From positions 1-63,891 of the forward strand of contig NZ_AMZY02000002.1 in NCBI RefSeq assembly GCF_000330725.2: 63,891 nucleotides of DNA, in the 5' to 3' direction. This document shows, in pieces, positions 25,517-35,195 of this stretch (its first letter is position 1; every line of letters starts with the position of its first letter). Made by a program: the position numbers and the translations under genes. The DNA is from Mariniradius saccharolyticus AK6. Its GTDB lineage: Bacteria > Bacteroidota > Bacteroidia > Cytophagales > Cyclobacteriaceae. The notes beneath the pieces are model-generated. The model ran no database searches. It saw only the letters and a program-made list of their open reading frames with translations, and was not told the origin of the DNA.

Positions 25517-26443
25517 TCAATAGTAAAAACAAGGCATCGAAGACGCTCTTTGGAACCCATCGAGGTTAAAACTTACAAACAAGGTATGAGTCCCGCGGGT
25601 ATATCTCCCAAGGCTGTTGGTCGGAAAATCATAGGCATATCCCCCCTTGAAATACTCGCCAAACCTCAAACCTCCCAGCAATCCGACACTGGATTTATGC
25701 TCCCAGTTGAACCCGAAAAATGCATTGTTCGAGAAATCAGCAATGACGGAAGTCAAATAACTGGTTGGGGCACCTGTCAGTTTTCTCGCCAGAATGTTTG
25801 GAGAGATTGTGACGATATCGCTTAAAGGTAAGCGCAAACCTGTCATCAGGAAATAACTCGCATCGCGCACACTGACGCCAAGCTCGAAAGGGTCATACCT
25901 GTCAGACAGAAACACACTCGGCGTAGAAAGCCCAAAATAGAAACTTTCCGAAAAGAGGTAGAATCCAAATCCCAAGTTGGGTTGGATCATGTTGAATTGC
26001 GTATCCTGAACGATATCTTCATCAGGATCTGAAATGTTCAAGTTTGTGTAATCCATCCGCACCGAATTCATTCCCGCCTTCATCCCAAAAGCCATCCGGA
26101 GGTTGGAACTGAGGCGCAGGTAATAGGAGATGTTGGCATTGAACCCTGTTTCCTTTGTAGCCCCAAACTGATCATTGATGAAATCCAATCCCAGGCCAAG
26201 GTTACTTTCTTCCCAAAGCCCGTGGGCCGAAAGGTATTGAGTCTTGGGGGCCCCGTCGAAACCCGTAAACTGCGAACTATGGATTCCTATGGCGCTCAGT
26301 CCACCACCTGCCCCTGCAAATGCCGGGTTATAAATCAAGGGATTGAAGGTGAAAACCGAAAGCTTGGGATCTATCTGTGCCCGTACTGCGAAAGCAATCG
26401 CCAAGTAAAATATTGCAGCAATCGTTATTTTTTTCATGATCAT
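25517..26443 (-). CDS. PorP/SprF family type IX secretion membrane protein
   Basis: 308 residues with a signal peptide. The family pattern is clear: LSVFTFNPLIYNPAFAGAGGGLSAIGIHSSQFTGFDGAPKTQYLSAH at the start, repeated barrel strands (FGMKAGMNSVRMDYTNL, NLGFGFYLFSESFYFGLSTPSVFL) and GGLRFGEYFKGGYAYDFPTNSLG. PorP/SprF proteins hold or assist single type B T9SS cargo proteins at the outer membrane. Its start overlaps the stop of the large adhesin gene upstream by four bases, a typical cargo-PorP pair. Confidence 0.93.
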   Translation of the reverse strand: MIMKKITIAAIFYLAIAFAVRAQIDPKLSVFTFNPLIYNPAFAGAGGGLSAIGIHSSQFTGFDGAPKTQYLSAHGLWEESNLGLGLDFINDQFGATKETGFNANISYYLRLSSNLRMAFGMKAGMNSVRMDYTNLNISDPDEDIVQDTQFNMIQPNLGFGFYLFSESFYFGLSTPSVFLSDRYDPFELGVSVRDASYFLMTGLRLPLSDIVTISPNILARKLTGAPTSYLTSVIADFSNNAFFGFNWEHKSSVGLLGGLRFGEYFKGGYAYDFPTNSLGRYTRGTHTLFVSFNLDGFQRASSMPCFYY

Positions 26444-29400
26444 TTTCTTTGGGTGTTGAGAAGATAGAGGTATCCCGTCACGCGGACTGGCAGGGTTGCA
26501 GCAGGATTTTTATAAGTCAAGGCATACAGGTAATTGCCAGTTGGGAGCCCAAGTTCGGGCTGCGATATACCTGGCTGGTTGGATTCCCCAAAGAAGAACT
26601 TCCCGTCCTTGCCGTAACCGTCAGCTGCCCATACCAGTACTCCATGACGGTTATAGATTTCCAACCGATTTTCTGGGAAAGACTCAATGTTCTTGATCTT
26701 CAGGTATTCGTTTTTATTGTTCCCGTCGCGCGTGACCATATTGAACACTTCCACCTCGCATGGCTGAACAATGGCCCTTACTGCAACCCGGACTGAACTC
26801 TCGCATCCACGATTCCCCGAAAGGTTCGCCGCATAGTAGGTCTGACCGTCCTGAAGTCGTTCACTTTCCGAAAGTGGCTGACCACCAGATGGACTGCTGT
26901 ACCAGCGAATGGTCTCACCCACTGCAAAGAGCTTGGCCACTGTGGGCTGGTCGGACTCACAGAATTGCTGTTCCGCGTCCGCCACTGCAGACTGTATTCT
27001 AATGATTGAAGCCCTGATTTGCTTTCTGGCACTTTCGCAGTTACCAATCCGCTGGCTCACGAAATAGACTCCTCCATCCTGTATTGGATCATTCGGATTC
27101 AGTGTCTCAGGGCCGGAGGCATTTCTGTACCAAACGAGATTAGTGCCGGTCGCCTGAAGTTCGGATACCCTTGCACCCTCGCAGAACTCCTGTTGGGAAG
27201 CTCCTCCTGGAATCTGAGGAATGTTGATTCTTACCCTTACCGCAAGTCTTGTTGCGCTTTTACAACTTCCAAGGGTTTGTTCTGCATAGTAGATGTTGCC
27301 ATCCTGAAGCGGCAGGTTCCCAGCCAATGGGTTTCCACCAGTACCGCTACTAAACCACTGGACTGCAGTACCCGTGGCCTGGAGTTGATCTACAAAAGCT
27401 CCGTTGCAGAATTCTTGGTCAGAAAGCCCTGTAGGAGGCGCCACCTGGTTGACGGTCACCTGTACAGCGACAGGCGCACTCTCGCATCCCTCCTGGGTCT
27501 GGGTCGCAAAGTAAGTCCTGCCGTTTTCAAGCGGACTGTTGGGGCTGAGTGCCATTGTCAGGTTCTGGTCCGCATACCAACGGACATTTGTGCCGGTGGC
27601 TTGGAGATTGCTCACCGTGGCTGCGTTGCAGAAGGCCTGACTTTGCGCCGCAGTAACCTGCGGCACATTGATCACCCTCACCAAAACCTCCCTTCTCGAA
27701 GCACTCTCGCAGCCACCTACCGTCTGGGTGGCAAAATAGGTCCTGCCGTCCACCAATAGTGCTGTGTTTGACAACAAATCATTCCCAGTGGCAGAAGCAT
27801 ACCAACGGACATTCTGTCCGGTGATGGCTATATCCGAGATGGATGCGCCGGTACAGAAGGTCTGATTGGCGGAGGCGGTAGGCAAGTCAGCAGAGGATAC
27901 CGATACTGTCACCGCCAACCGTACGGCACTATTGCAGCTGCCGATGGTCTGCTCGGCATAATAGGTGCTGCCATTTTGAAGCGGAAGATTATTTGGAATT
28001 GGGGTTCCTCCGGTAGCGGTGTTGTACCAACGGACATTTGTCCCGGTCGCAACAAGATCCGATACCAGTGCACCAGTACAGAAACCCTGTTCACTATCTC
28101 CTTGAGGGGCCGGTACCGCATTGATGGCAACCTGCACAGCAAGGGACGGTCCTTCACATCCTTCTATTGTCTGTGTGGCATAATAGGTAAGTCCATTTTC
28201 CAAAGGGCTCGTCGAGGCAAGCAAAGTCGTGAGGCTTTGGTCAGCATACCAACGAATGGCTGTTCCCGTTGCCTGTAGGTTACTTACCGTAGCCGTATTA
28301 CAGAAGGCCTGACTTTGCGGCGCACTCACCTGAGACACCATCACCACCCTGACCCGAACTGCTCTTCGGGAGACGCTTTCACAGCCGCCGACTGTCTGAC
28401 TGGCATAATAGATCCTACCGTCCTGTAATGATTCATTGCTTGCAAGGGGGTCATTTTCTGTGGCGGAGGCATACCAACGGATATTCTGGCCCGTGACTGC
28501 GATATCTGATACCAAAGCACCCGCGCAAAAAGTCTGTGTCGCTGCTGCGACGGGAATATCTACTGAAGAGACTGTAACCCTCACTGCGAGTCTCGCCGCG
28601 CTTTGGCAGTCTCCAATCCGTTGTTCTGCATAATATGTCAAGCCATTCTGCAGCGGCTGTGCACTGGAAAGTGCCGTACCGCCTGTGGCCGAGGCAAACC
28701 ATTGGATCCCTGCTCCCGAGGCAACCAGGTCCGAGACTTGAGCACCTAGACAGAACGTCTGTTCGCTTTCACCCTGTGGAATACTGACAGCATTGACTGC
28801 AACCTGTACTGCGAGGGCTGGACCCTCGCAACCGTTGATTGTCTGGGTAACATAATAGGTCCTGCCGTTTTCCAAAGGACTGTTCGAAGTAAGTACGGCC
28901 GTCAGACTTTGGTCGCTATACCAGCGGATATTGGTACCTGTCGCCTGAAGATTGGCTACCGTTGATGCATTGCAAAATTCCTGCAGCTGTGGAGCGGTGA
29001 CTGGAGGGACGGCCAAAAGCGATACCCTGACCTCTTTCCTACTCCCACTTTCACAACCGTCCACAGTCTGGGTGGCAAAGTAGCTTTTCCCATCTTCCAG
29101 CTGTATTTCAGCATCCAAAGGACTTCCTCCATTGGCAGCAGCATACCAAAGGATATTCTGGCCCGTCGCAACCAACTCAGCAACCTTGGATCCGGGACAT
29201 AGCTCTTGGTTTTCCGTGGCGGTAGGTAAAGGGGGGCCGCTGAGAACGGTCCTAACAGCAGTCCTGTTGCTTTCGCAATCAGCTACTTTGCTCGCCACAA
29301 AATAGGTGACATTGTCTGCTACCAAAGTTTCAGCAGAAAGCTCCTCACCTGCTTCCGAGTACCAGATTAGGTCCGTTCCTTGGACCGCAAGGCCAGAAAG

Positions 29401-30705
29401 GCGTGTGCCTGCACAGATTTCCTGGGTGGCTTCCGCAGTAGGCTGGGTGGGACTAACGAGTTCGACCTGAATCCGAAGGCGGGTGGGGTTCACGCAGGTA
29501 CCGGCCCGGTTTTCCGCATAGTAAAACCTCGAATTCTGCAACAGCGTGCCAGGGGCAATGGGTGTTGTGGAGTTGAGCGTGGGGTACCAGCGGATTTCAT
29601 CGCCTTCTGCTACCAAATCCTCTACCGTCGCCCCGGCGCAGAATACTTGGCTCTGCTCGCCAGTAGGCGGTTGGGGCTCAAGAATACGGACTGTGACTTC
29701 GAGGATTTCTTCAGAGCAAACTATCGTACCACCAAACTGTTCATTGAAAATAAATTCCGCCTTTCCGTAGAGAATATCCCCATCCTTTAAAACACCGTAA
29801 TAAGGTGCTGGAATAGTAAAGTCAATATCCTTGAACCATGAAATTTGACGGTAGCAGTCAATTTCGCGGGTGTATGTACAACGGAAGCTATCCTCCCTTT
29901 GAACAGAAAAAACAAGATCACTAACATAAGAGACACCACAAAAAGACTGCTCTTCCTTTCTAAAAACTGTTCTCTCCTTTGGCTCACCTACGATTACTCT
30001 GATGGATATCCCCTCATTAGCTTGAGCATAATAATTCAGCCATTCTTTGTATGCACCAGCAACCCAACTCTTATAAAAACTCTTAATCCCATTTTCGTCG
30101 CTACTTAAATCAGTAGTCCAATGATAGGCGATATTGTTATCAAAAAATGTTCCATCGTAACCACGTAACCCACTTCGAACGAACGAAAGTCCAGAGGAAT
30201 TATTCGGATTAGATCCTGAATTAATATCGAAGAAAGATGGAACCTTAATCTTATCTCCTATAGAATTACCGTTAAGCGGATAATCAACGAATTTTCTTCC
30301 TTCCAATTCAATGGCTAATTCCCCCCAGTCACAAAGAGATGTAACATAGGTGCCCTCCGGTGCCAATCCCCGAGGGTCCAAAAATGCATAGGCATTGTAC
30401 AGAAGGCCAAGTTCCTCATTAGCAGGGTCATTGTTAAGGTAGCACCATGCCCCTGACCTTGTATTTGCCCAGGCACCAGGGTCTTTAATCTCTGGAATGG
30501 GGTCGCCGTTGCGGTAATGCTTCACCCGGAGGTTGCTTTTTATCCAGCGCTGATCGCCGATCACCACGGTTTCATACACATTGCCGTCGATGTCGGTGAT
30601 GGTTTCCTGGGCAAAGGAATTCGATATGCCAGAGAGAAATAGGGTGAAAAGAATCAGCAGAACAGGAATCGACTGATTGAGCTGTCGACAAAAGGATACA
30701 CGCAT
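26440..30705 (-). CDS. Giant T9SS adhesin: FISUMP domain, 13 Ig-like repeats, CHU_C end
   Basis: 1421 residues from MRVSFCRQL at 30705, where the signal peptide begins. Order: signal; a FISUMP-like domain (about 35-240, TDIDGNVYETVVIGDQRWIKS...SIRVIVGE); a lone linker; then 13 Ig-like repeats of about 74 residues (about 345-1315), each with C..(11-13)..WY or WF and a C-E/Q-S pattern; and a CHU_C-type sorting domain (EVFNMVTRDGNNKNEYLKI...) with the ending YALTYKN. The Ig-like block includes an exact 224-residue higher-order period. T9SS exports and anchors such proteins on the surface; adhesion is likely. The partner PorP gene follows directly. Confidence 0.93.
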   Translation of the reverse strand: MRVSFCRQLNQSIPVLLILFTLFLSGISNSFAQETITDIDGNVYETVVIGDQRWIKSNLRVKHYRNGDPIPEIKDPGAWANTRSGAWCYLNNDPANEELGLLYNAYAFLDPRGLAPEGTYVTSLCDWGELAIELEGRKFVDYPLNGNSIGDKIKVPSFFDINSGSNPNNSSGLSFVRSGLRGYDGTFFDNNIAYHWTTDLSSDENGIKSFYKSWVAGAYKEWLNYYAQANEGISIRVIVGEPKERTVFRKEEQSFCGVSYVSDLVFSVQREDSFRCTYTREIDCYRQISWFKDIDFTIPAPYYGVLKDGDILYGKAEFIFNEQFGGTIVCSEEILEVTVRILEPQPPTGEQSQVFCAGATVEDLVAEGDEIRWYPTLNSTTPIAPGTLLQNSRFYYAENRAGTCVNPTRLRIQVELVSPTQPTAEATQEICAGTRLSGLAVQGTDLIWYSEAGEELSAETLVADNVTYFVASKVADCESNRTAVRTVLSGPPLPTATENQELCPGSKVAELVATGQNILWYAAANGGSPLDAEIQLEDGKSYFATQTVDGCESGSRKEVRVSLLAVPPVTAPQLQEFCNASTVANLQATGTNIRWYSDQSLTAVLTSNSPLENGRTYYVTQTINGCEGPALAVQVAVNAVSIPQGESEQTFCLGAQVSDLVASGAGIQWFASATGGTALSSAQPLQNGLTYYAEQRIGDCQSAARLAVRVTVSSVDIPVAAATQTFCAGALVSDIAVTGQNIRWYASATENDPLASNESLQDGRIYYASQTVGGCESVSRRAVRVRVVMVSQVSAPQSQAFCNTATVSNLQATGTAIRWYADQSLTTLLASTSPLENGLTYYATQTIEGCEGPSLAVQVAINAVPAPQGDSEQGFCTGALVSDLVATGTNVRWYNTATGGTPIPNNLPLQNGSTYYAEQTIGSCNSAVRLAVTVSVSSADLPTASANQTFCTGASISDIAITGQNVRWYASATGNDLLSNTALLVDGRTYFATQTVGGCESASRREVLVRVINVPQVTAAQSQAFCNAATVSNLQATGTNVRWYADQNLTMALSPNSPLENGRTYFATQTQEGCESAPVAVQVTVNQVAPPTGLSDQEFCNGAFVDQLQATGTAVQWFSSGTGGNPLAGNLPLQDGNIYYAEQTLGSCKSATRLAVRVRINIPQIPGGASQQEFCEGARVSELQATGTNLVWYRNASGPETLNPNDPIQDGGVYFVSQRIGNCESARKQIRASIIRIQSAVADAEQQFCESDQPTVAKLFAVGETIRWYSSPSGGQPLSESERLQDGQTYYAANLSGNRGCESSVRVAVRAIVQPCEVEVFNMVTRDGNNKNEYLKIKNIESFPENRLEIYNRHGVLVWAADGYGKDGKFFFGESNQPGISQPELGLPTGNYLYALTYKNPAATLPVRVTGYLYLLNTQRK
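27220..29235 (-). repeat. Higher-order 672-bp (224-residue) tandem triplication inside the adhesin
   Basis: Three Ig-like modules of different subtype repeat as a block three times. Equivalent first cysteines lie exactly 224 residues apart in each series. Subtype markers include the QNIRWYASAT/GGCES.SRR type, the NLQATGT/ENGRTYY type and the ATGG/SCNSA.RLAV type. Blocks cover about 28564-29235, 27892-28563 and 27220-27891. No indels are seen between blocks. Confidence 0.88.
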
Positions 30706-31210
30706 ATTATGTTTTTGATTGTTTAAACAATCCTTTAAGTGAGGCAAATGGGCGAAAGGCTTTTAAATATATTAAAACTGCATTTCAAATATTGTTTTTT
30801 TGACTTGATGAAACAATACCTACAAAATGGTATTTTTTTACTCAAAAATTTTGTTAAGTCAATCAATAAAAAAGTGTTTTTTGTTATTGATTGGATGACT
30901 TCACCTGGCATTTAGAATTAGTAAGAAATCGGCGTAATTGCGGGCGTGATTGGGCAGAAAAAACCTTCAATGGGTAGGCATTCCTGATGATAATGAATAT
31001 AGTGTCAAAAAACGGACGGCTATCTACCTTGGTCTTGTGGTAGGAAGGATGAAAAATCGCCCCGATTTACTGTTCGCTTTTTAAAAATAGGATACTTACC
31101 TGCAACGCACTTTAGCTTGGCCAAAACTTGAAATCCGGAACTCTGTTAGAATCTTGATAAATCGGCCCGCAAATCAGTTCTCGGGCCTTTGGATTTTTAA
31201 CCAAAAACCC
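30706..31210. other. Intergenic, about 500 bp, AT-rich, no gene seen
   Basis: It separates the adhesin start from the end of the barrel gene at 31211. It must contain the promoter of the T9SS pair, but no clean TTTG-N19-TAnnTTTG on the minus strand was found. At 31164-31187 GGCCCG/CGGGCC pair as a weak terminator candidate for the barrel gene. Nothing else is recognisable. Confidence 0.6.
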
Positions 31211-31825
31211 TCAAAACATCAACCCCCATTTTACAAAAAAGCTATTGAAGGCATATTTCTCCGTACGTACGGAGGAAAAGCCGGCCGGTATATTCGAATT
31301 GAAAAAAGGTTGAACCCCAGAAAAATCGTAAAAGCCTTCGAAAAAGGAAGCCTCCTGACGCTTGTAGCCGATCGACCAGACAAAAGAATGATTTCCATCC
31401 TTGGGTTTCTTCCGAACGCCAATCGAGGGACTGACGAAAATGCCCCCATCAAACCAACTCTCGGACCATTCGGTGCGTGTAGTTTTCTGCAAAATCGTAG
31501 AACCGCCTCCCAGGTCCATCCCCGCAAACCAGGTGTATTTTTTGCCTTTTTCCCGAAATCCCCTCCAGCCCAATGCCAAAGGCATGATTTTCAAGCCAGG
31601 GTAAGTGTCTATCCCGACAGAAAATCCGACAGCATGGGCCGGGAGAATCTTGACCCCGTGGAAGGTGGTGAAAGTGAAATTCAGTCTCGTGTCAAAATTG
31701 TCTTCCCAAGCCTCCACCCTGCCGATCAGCACGCCAAAATCCGTCTGGTTGAAGTACTTTTGTGCTCCTGCATTGGCTACAGAGCTCATGTAAAACAGCA
31801 AAAAAAGGATTACTTTCAATTTCAT
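31211..31825 (-). CDS. Small outer-membrane beta-barrel protein
   Basis: 204 residues: signal peptide (MKLKVILFLLFYMSSVANAGAQ) then alternating strands ending with a final aromatic, FFVKWGLMF, the usual C-terminal barrel signal. Strands such as FGVLIGRVEAWEDNFDTRL, GWRGFREKGKKYTWFAGMDLGGG and HSFVWSIGYKRQ fit an 8-stranded barrel. It follows the LVIVD lipoprotein gene by 24 bases in the same direction, so the two are likely one unit. Ligand unknown. Confidence 0.72.
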   Translation of the reverse strand: MKLKVILFLLFYMSSVANAGAQKYFNQTDFGVLIGRVEAWEDNFDTRLNFTFTTFHGVKILPAHAVGFSVGIDTYPGLKIMPLALGWRGFREKGKKYTWFAGMDLGGGSTILQKTTRTEWSESWFDGGIFVSPSIGVRKKPKDGNHSFVWSIGYKRQEASFFEGFYDFSGVQPFFNSNIPAGFSSVRTEKYAFNSFFVKWGLMF

Positions 31826-31849
31826 AGCTTCGCCGATCGCCGAAAGAAC

Positions 31850-33124
31850 CTAAACTACGACAGGATTTTTGACTTGGATACAACTGAGCGGTCTCAGGAC
31901 CGATGGCGTGCTGTAGTCAAACTGACAAACCCCATCCGGACCGATGACGATGAGTGATTTGGGACCTGCGATAATGTCAACGGACTTCATGGATTGCAGG
32001 AATTCGAGCTGATGCTTGTCGATTGCCATCACATCTTTGACGTCAAAACTCTTCAGCCCATGCTTGCCTTCTGCCACATAAAGGAAGTCCCCCGTCAAGG
32101 AAAGGCCGTGGGGATGTAGCATCGAATACGCCTTCAAAAGCGTCGGATTACGAGGGTTTTGGATATCGACGACATGGAGCTCGTTGACGCCATTGTTGCA
32201 GTTGACCCCTTTTCGCAAGGTCACAAATGCATGCTTCTCATTGACTACGACAGGATCACAGGCGAGAATATGTTGGTAAACAGCCAATTCCCTTGGATCG
32301 CTGGGGATTTTGGCATCATAGATATGCATACCGGTGTTGGAGCCGATGAAGAGTTTTTCCTGGAAAGGGAAAATCGTCTCAATCCCCCAGCCAAGGTCGA
32401 TATTTTTAAGGTGTTTCGGCAACTTGGCGTCCGCCACGTCAAACACACGCAAGCTGTATTCATCCACGGCATACAAGTGCCCACTCATCAGCGTAAACCG
32501 CGCCATCGATCCCCCCTGTCCATAGCTTTGGGATCCGGGCGAGGCACTCTGGGCACTTAAGTTTACCCTATCCATCATTACCCAAGGCCTTCCCCAATGC
32601 CACATCTGGTTGGAATCGGCAGTCATGACTGTATCCTTATAAGTAATGATCACACCGGTGTCGTGGTGATGGTACATGTGCTTGAAGACATCTTGGACCC
32701 TATTCTCCAGTTTCACGTTGCGGATGTCATTGATGTCAAATGCCAGAAGATCCACATAACTGTCCGCATAGAGAATCCCCGAATTGATAGCCAAATCCAC
32801 GTTTCCGTCAATCTTGATGAAGTTTACATTGATCGGGGCGGCAGGATTGGAATTGTCCAAGATATGAATCCCTTTTTGGGGCTCGTTGACAAAAAGATAG
32901 TCGCCGTAGATGTAGATTTTACCGGGATTTTCCAATTCCTGCGGCGGTGCCACCACTATGTCCTTTGCCCGGATTGTACTCATTTCAAGATACACGGGGA
33001 TTACCGTCTTGAAAGTATAGGTACTTGTCACTTCGTCATGACAAGAAGGAAGCACCAAGACCATCATGCCCGCCAGCAGCAGGGACATGAAGCGAAAGAA
33101 GGGGGAAGGAAAATAGGTCTTCAT
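31850..33124 (-). CDS. LVIVD-repeat lipoprotein
   Basis: 424 residues with a lipoprotein signal ending LVLPSC. Repeated blades of the LVIVD beta-propeller kind: KIYIYGDYLFVNEPQKGIHILDNSNPAAPINV, GHLYAVDEYSLRVFDVADAKLPKHLKNI, KLFIGSNTGMHIYDAKIPSDPRELAVY, HAFVTLRKGVNCNNGVNELHVVDIQNPRNPTLLKAY. Outer-membrane or surface anchored; such proteins may be ligand-binding scaffolds. Followed by a barrel gene 24 bases downstream. Confidence 0.9.
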   Translation of the reverse strand: MKTYFPSPFFRFMSLLLAGMMVLVLPSCHDEVTSTYTFKTVIPVYLEMSTIRAKDIVVAPPQELENPGKIYIYGDYLFVNEPQKGIHILDNSNPAAPINVNFIKIDGNVDLAINSGILYADSYVDLLAFDINDIRNVKLENRVQDVFKHMYHHHDTGVIITYKDTVMTADSNQMWHWGRPWVMMDRVNLSAQSASPGSQSYGQGGSMARFTLMSGHLYAVDEYSLRVFDVADAKLPKHLKNIDLGWGIETIFPFQEKLFIGSNTGMHIYDAKIPSDPRELAVYQHILACDPVVVNEKHAFVTLRKGVNCNNGVNELHVVDIQNPRNPTLLKAYSMLHPHGLSLTGDFLYVAEGKHGLKSFDVKDVMAIDKHQLEFLQSMKSVDIIAGPKSLIVIGPDGVCQFDYSTPSVLRPLSCIQVKNPVVV

Positions 33125-33288
33125 GGCAAAATGTTTTGAGGTAAGAAAAACTTCTGAACCCTAGACGCAGCTGTTTTTTGAAGTGCGACAGAAAGGATCG
33201 AAAAAAATCCTTCTACCGCGATCTTTTTTTGGAAAAGCGAAGGAAGGAGAAATTTCATCGCTGCAACAAGATCTCACGCAAAAGAAAA

Positions 33289-33307
33289 GAGGGCTCATCT
33301 AGCCCTC
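33289..33307 (-). terminator. Terminator overlapping the stop of the HEPN-like gene
   Basis: GAGGGCT and AGCCCTC pair with a CATCT loop; the stop codon is in the hairpin. Read leftward TTTTCTTTT follows. Confidence 0.75.
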
Positions 33308-33721
33308 CAATTTCCTGATTATTTTCCTTTGGAAATTCTCCAATAGGTGAATGTATTTGTGGACAATTTTATCCGCCAACTCTCCTTGGTCAAGGCCCTG
33401 ATAAATAGGATTGTACTGAATCCGGTCGATGACCATGTCCAGCCAGCCCTTGCCGTCATCGATCAGTTCCTCGTTGAAAGCCTCCACGGTTGCATCCCTC
33501 GAGCCGGAAAAGTACCCTCTCCCCTGCTTTCGGAAATATTCACCGATGGTCCTCAAGGCCATCTCATGTGCGAGTTCGAAGAGGCGGATGACTTTCCGCT
33601 GCGACTTATCATCCTTATGATTGTGGGAATATTGCCACAGCGCATCTTTTAATTCCTGCAAGGCCTCGGAGAAGTCTGCCAAACACTGTTCGCAATTTGG
33701 GGCGGTTGTTTTCATCTTCAA
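33299..33721 (-). CDS. HI0074-like (HEPN-type) nucleotidyltransferase partner, without its NTase
   Basis: 140 residues, all-helical. VIRLFELAHEMALRTIGEYFRKQG and DATVEAFNEELIDDGKGWLDMVIDRIQYNPIYQGLDQGELADKIV follow the order of HI0074/DUF86-type HEPN proteins, which normally pair with a small MNT nucleotidyltransferase. In these proteins an R-x4-H motif follows the DGxxW segment; here the Arg (DR) is present and the His position reads Pro (DRIQYNP). There is no MNT gene beside it. It is probably not an RNase. A CxxC near the N-terminus (NCEQC) is unusual for the family. Role unknown. Confidence 0.65.
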   Translation of the reverse strand: MKMKTTAPNCEQCLADFSEALQELKDALWQYSHNHKDDKSQRKVIRLFELAHEMALRTIGEYFRKQGRGYFSGSRDATVEAFNEELIDDGKGWLDMVIDRIQYNPIYQGLDQGELADKIVHKYIHLLENFQRKIIRKLEG

Positions 33722-33755
33722 GGTCGATTTTTATACAGTCTTCAAGTTAAGAATT

Positions 33756-35195
33756 TTAGCGCACATTGTATGACTGCATGAAAGGTTGCCCGCCCGGTGT
33801 GAATCCCTCCAAGCGCAGCCTTCCGCTGAATTTTTCCAAAAACTTGCCGACATCCTCGGGATTTTTGGCAGGCTCGCCGTTGATGAGTGTAATGACGAAA
33901 CCATTATTCAAGCCCAAATCCCTCAGGTAGCCCCGACTCATGCCGGTGATTTTGATTCCATAGGAAATGTTGAACCTATCCTTTTCGATCGTGTTTACAG
34001 ATTCAAGCCTTGCACCCAACAGATCGGATGCGTAAAACTCCCGCTTCAGCACGCCTGTCCCGCCTTCGAGGTTTTGAAGCGTCAGGGTTGCGTTGCGTTC
34101 GGTTCCACCACGCTTGAAAACGACGCGTACCTTGTCGCCGGGGTAGTAGTAGGATAGTACTTCCTCGAAACTTCCGTTGCCGGTGATGTTGATGTTTTCG
34201 ATTTTGGTAATCACGTCATTGCGCTCAATCCCAGCCTTCTCGGCAGCACCTTCCCGAACCACATGGGTCACAATCACACCATCCAAAGAACCCAATTTCA
34301 TTTCTTCTGCCAACTCCGGCGTAATCTCCACTACTTCGATACCGGGTATTGCCTTTTGGACTTCCCCAAACTTGATCAGGTCATTGGCAATTTTCATCGC
34401 AATGTCCACGGGCACCGCAAATCCATATCCCGTATAGGAACCCGTGCGGGAAAGGATGGCCGTATTGATGCCCACCAGTTCTCCCCTGACATTGACCAAG
34501 GCTCCGCCTGAGTTGCCGGGATTGATAGGTGCATCGGTTTGGATAAAGGACTCCAACGGAAACTCACCACCAAGAATATTGATCTGTCGCTCTTTTGCCG
34601 AAACGATCCCCGCAGTCACGGTCGAAGTCAGGTTGAAAGGGTTGCCCACTGCGATTACCCATTCGCCGATTTTGAGCTCTCGGCTGTTGCCCAAGGTGAT
34701 GGCGGGAAGGCCCTTTCCTTCAATCTTCAAAACTGCAATGTCGGTATTCTTGTCCGTCCCAACGAGCTTGGCTGGATAGGTGCGCTTTTGGTGGACCACT
34801 TCAATAACCTCCGCGCGATCGATCACGTGGTTGTTGGTAATGATATAACCATCCGCACTGATGATCACCCCCGAGCCTGTACTCACCCGCTGCGTCGGGC
34901 CGGTACCAAAGAAAAAGTCAAACATGCTGTAGCGCCTTTGGTCGGTACCCGAGAAGTTTTTGATGAACACTACCGAGGGAGTGCTCTTTTCGGAAGCTTC
35001 CACAAAGGAAATCGGTGGATTGTTAGCGGCACTTGGCCCGCTGTCATAGCGCACGTACTGTTGCCGGGCATTTTCGGGGATGTTTATTTCGCTCCCAAAT
35101 ACCGGCTCTTCTTTGCTCTTCAAAGAATCATAGGCCCACGCGCCTACAAGACCCGCCACAAAGGCTACAAAAACAATTTTCAGATTATTTGCCAT
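33756..35195 (-). CDS. HtrA/DegP-type periplasmic serine protease
   Basis: 479 residues from MANNLKIVFVAFVAG at 35195; the 13 more upstream codons are not needed. An N-terminal signal anchor, then a trypsin-like domain with the triad His (ITNNHVIDRAE), Asp (KNTDIAVLKIEG) and Ser (INPGNSGGALVN), and two PDZ domains (LGSLDGVIVTHVVREGAAEKAGIERNDVITKI and RDLGLNNGFVITLINGEPAKNPEDVGKF). It degrades or refolds misfolded envelope proteins. Divergent from dxr-rseP. Confidence 0.95.
   Translation of the reverse strand: MANNLKIVFVAFVAGLVGAWAYDSLKSKEEPVFGSEINIPENARQQYVRYDSGPSAANNPPISFVEASEKSTPSVVFIKNFSGTDQRRYSMFDFFFGTGPTQRVSTGSGVIISADGYIITNNHVIDRAEVIEVVHQKRTYPAKLVGTDKNTDIAVLKIEGKGLPAITLGNSRELKIGEWVIAVGNPFNLTSTVTAGIVSAKERQINILGGEFPLESFIQTDAPINPGNSGGALVNVRGELVGINTAILSRTGSYTGYGFAVPVDIAMKIANDLIKFGEVQKAIPGIEVVEITPELAEEMKLGSLDGVIVTHVVREGAAEKAGIERNDVITKIENINITGNGSFEEVLSYYYPGDKVRVVFKRGGTERNATLTLQNLEGGTGVLKREFYASDLLGARLESVNTIEKDRFNISYGIKITGMSRGYLRDLGLNNGFVITLINGEPAKNPEDVGKFLEKFSGRLRLEGFTPGGQPFMQSYNVR

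Noticed and set aside
31154-31957. A 267-codon open frame opposite the barrel and LVIVD genes
   Set aside because: Crosses two real genes on the other strand, and the protein sequence has no sensible domains or start.
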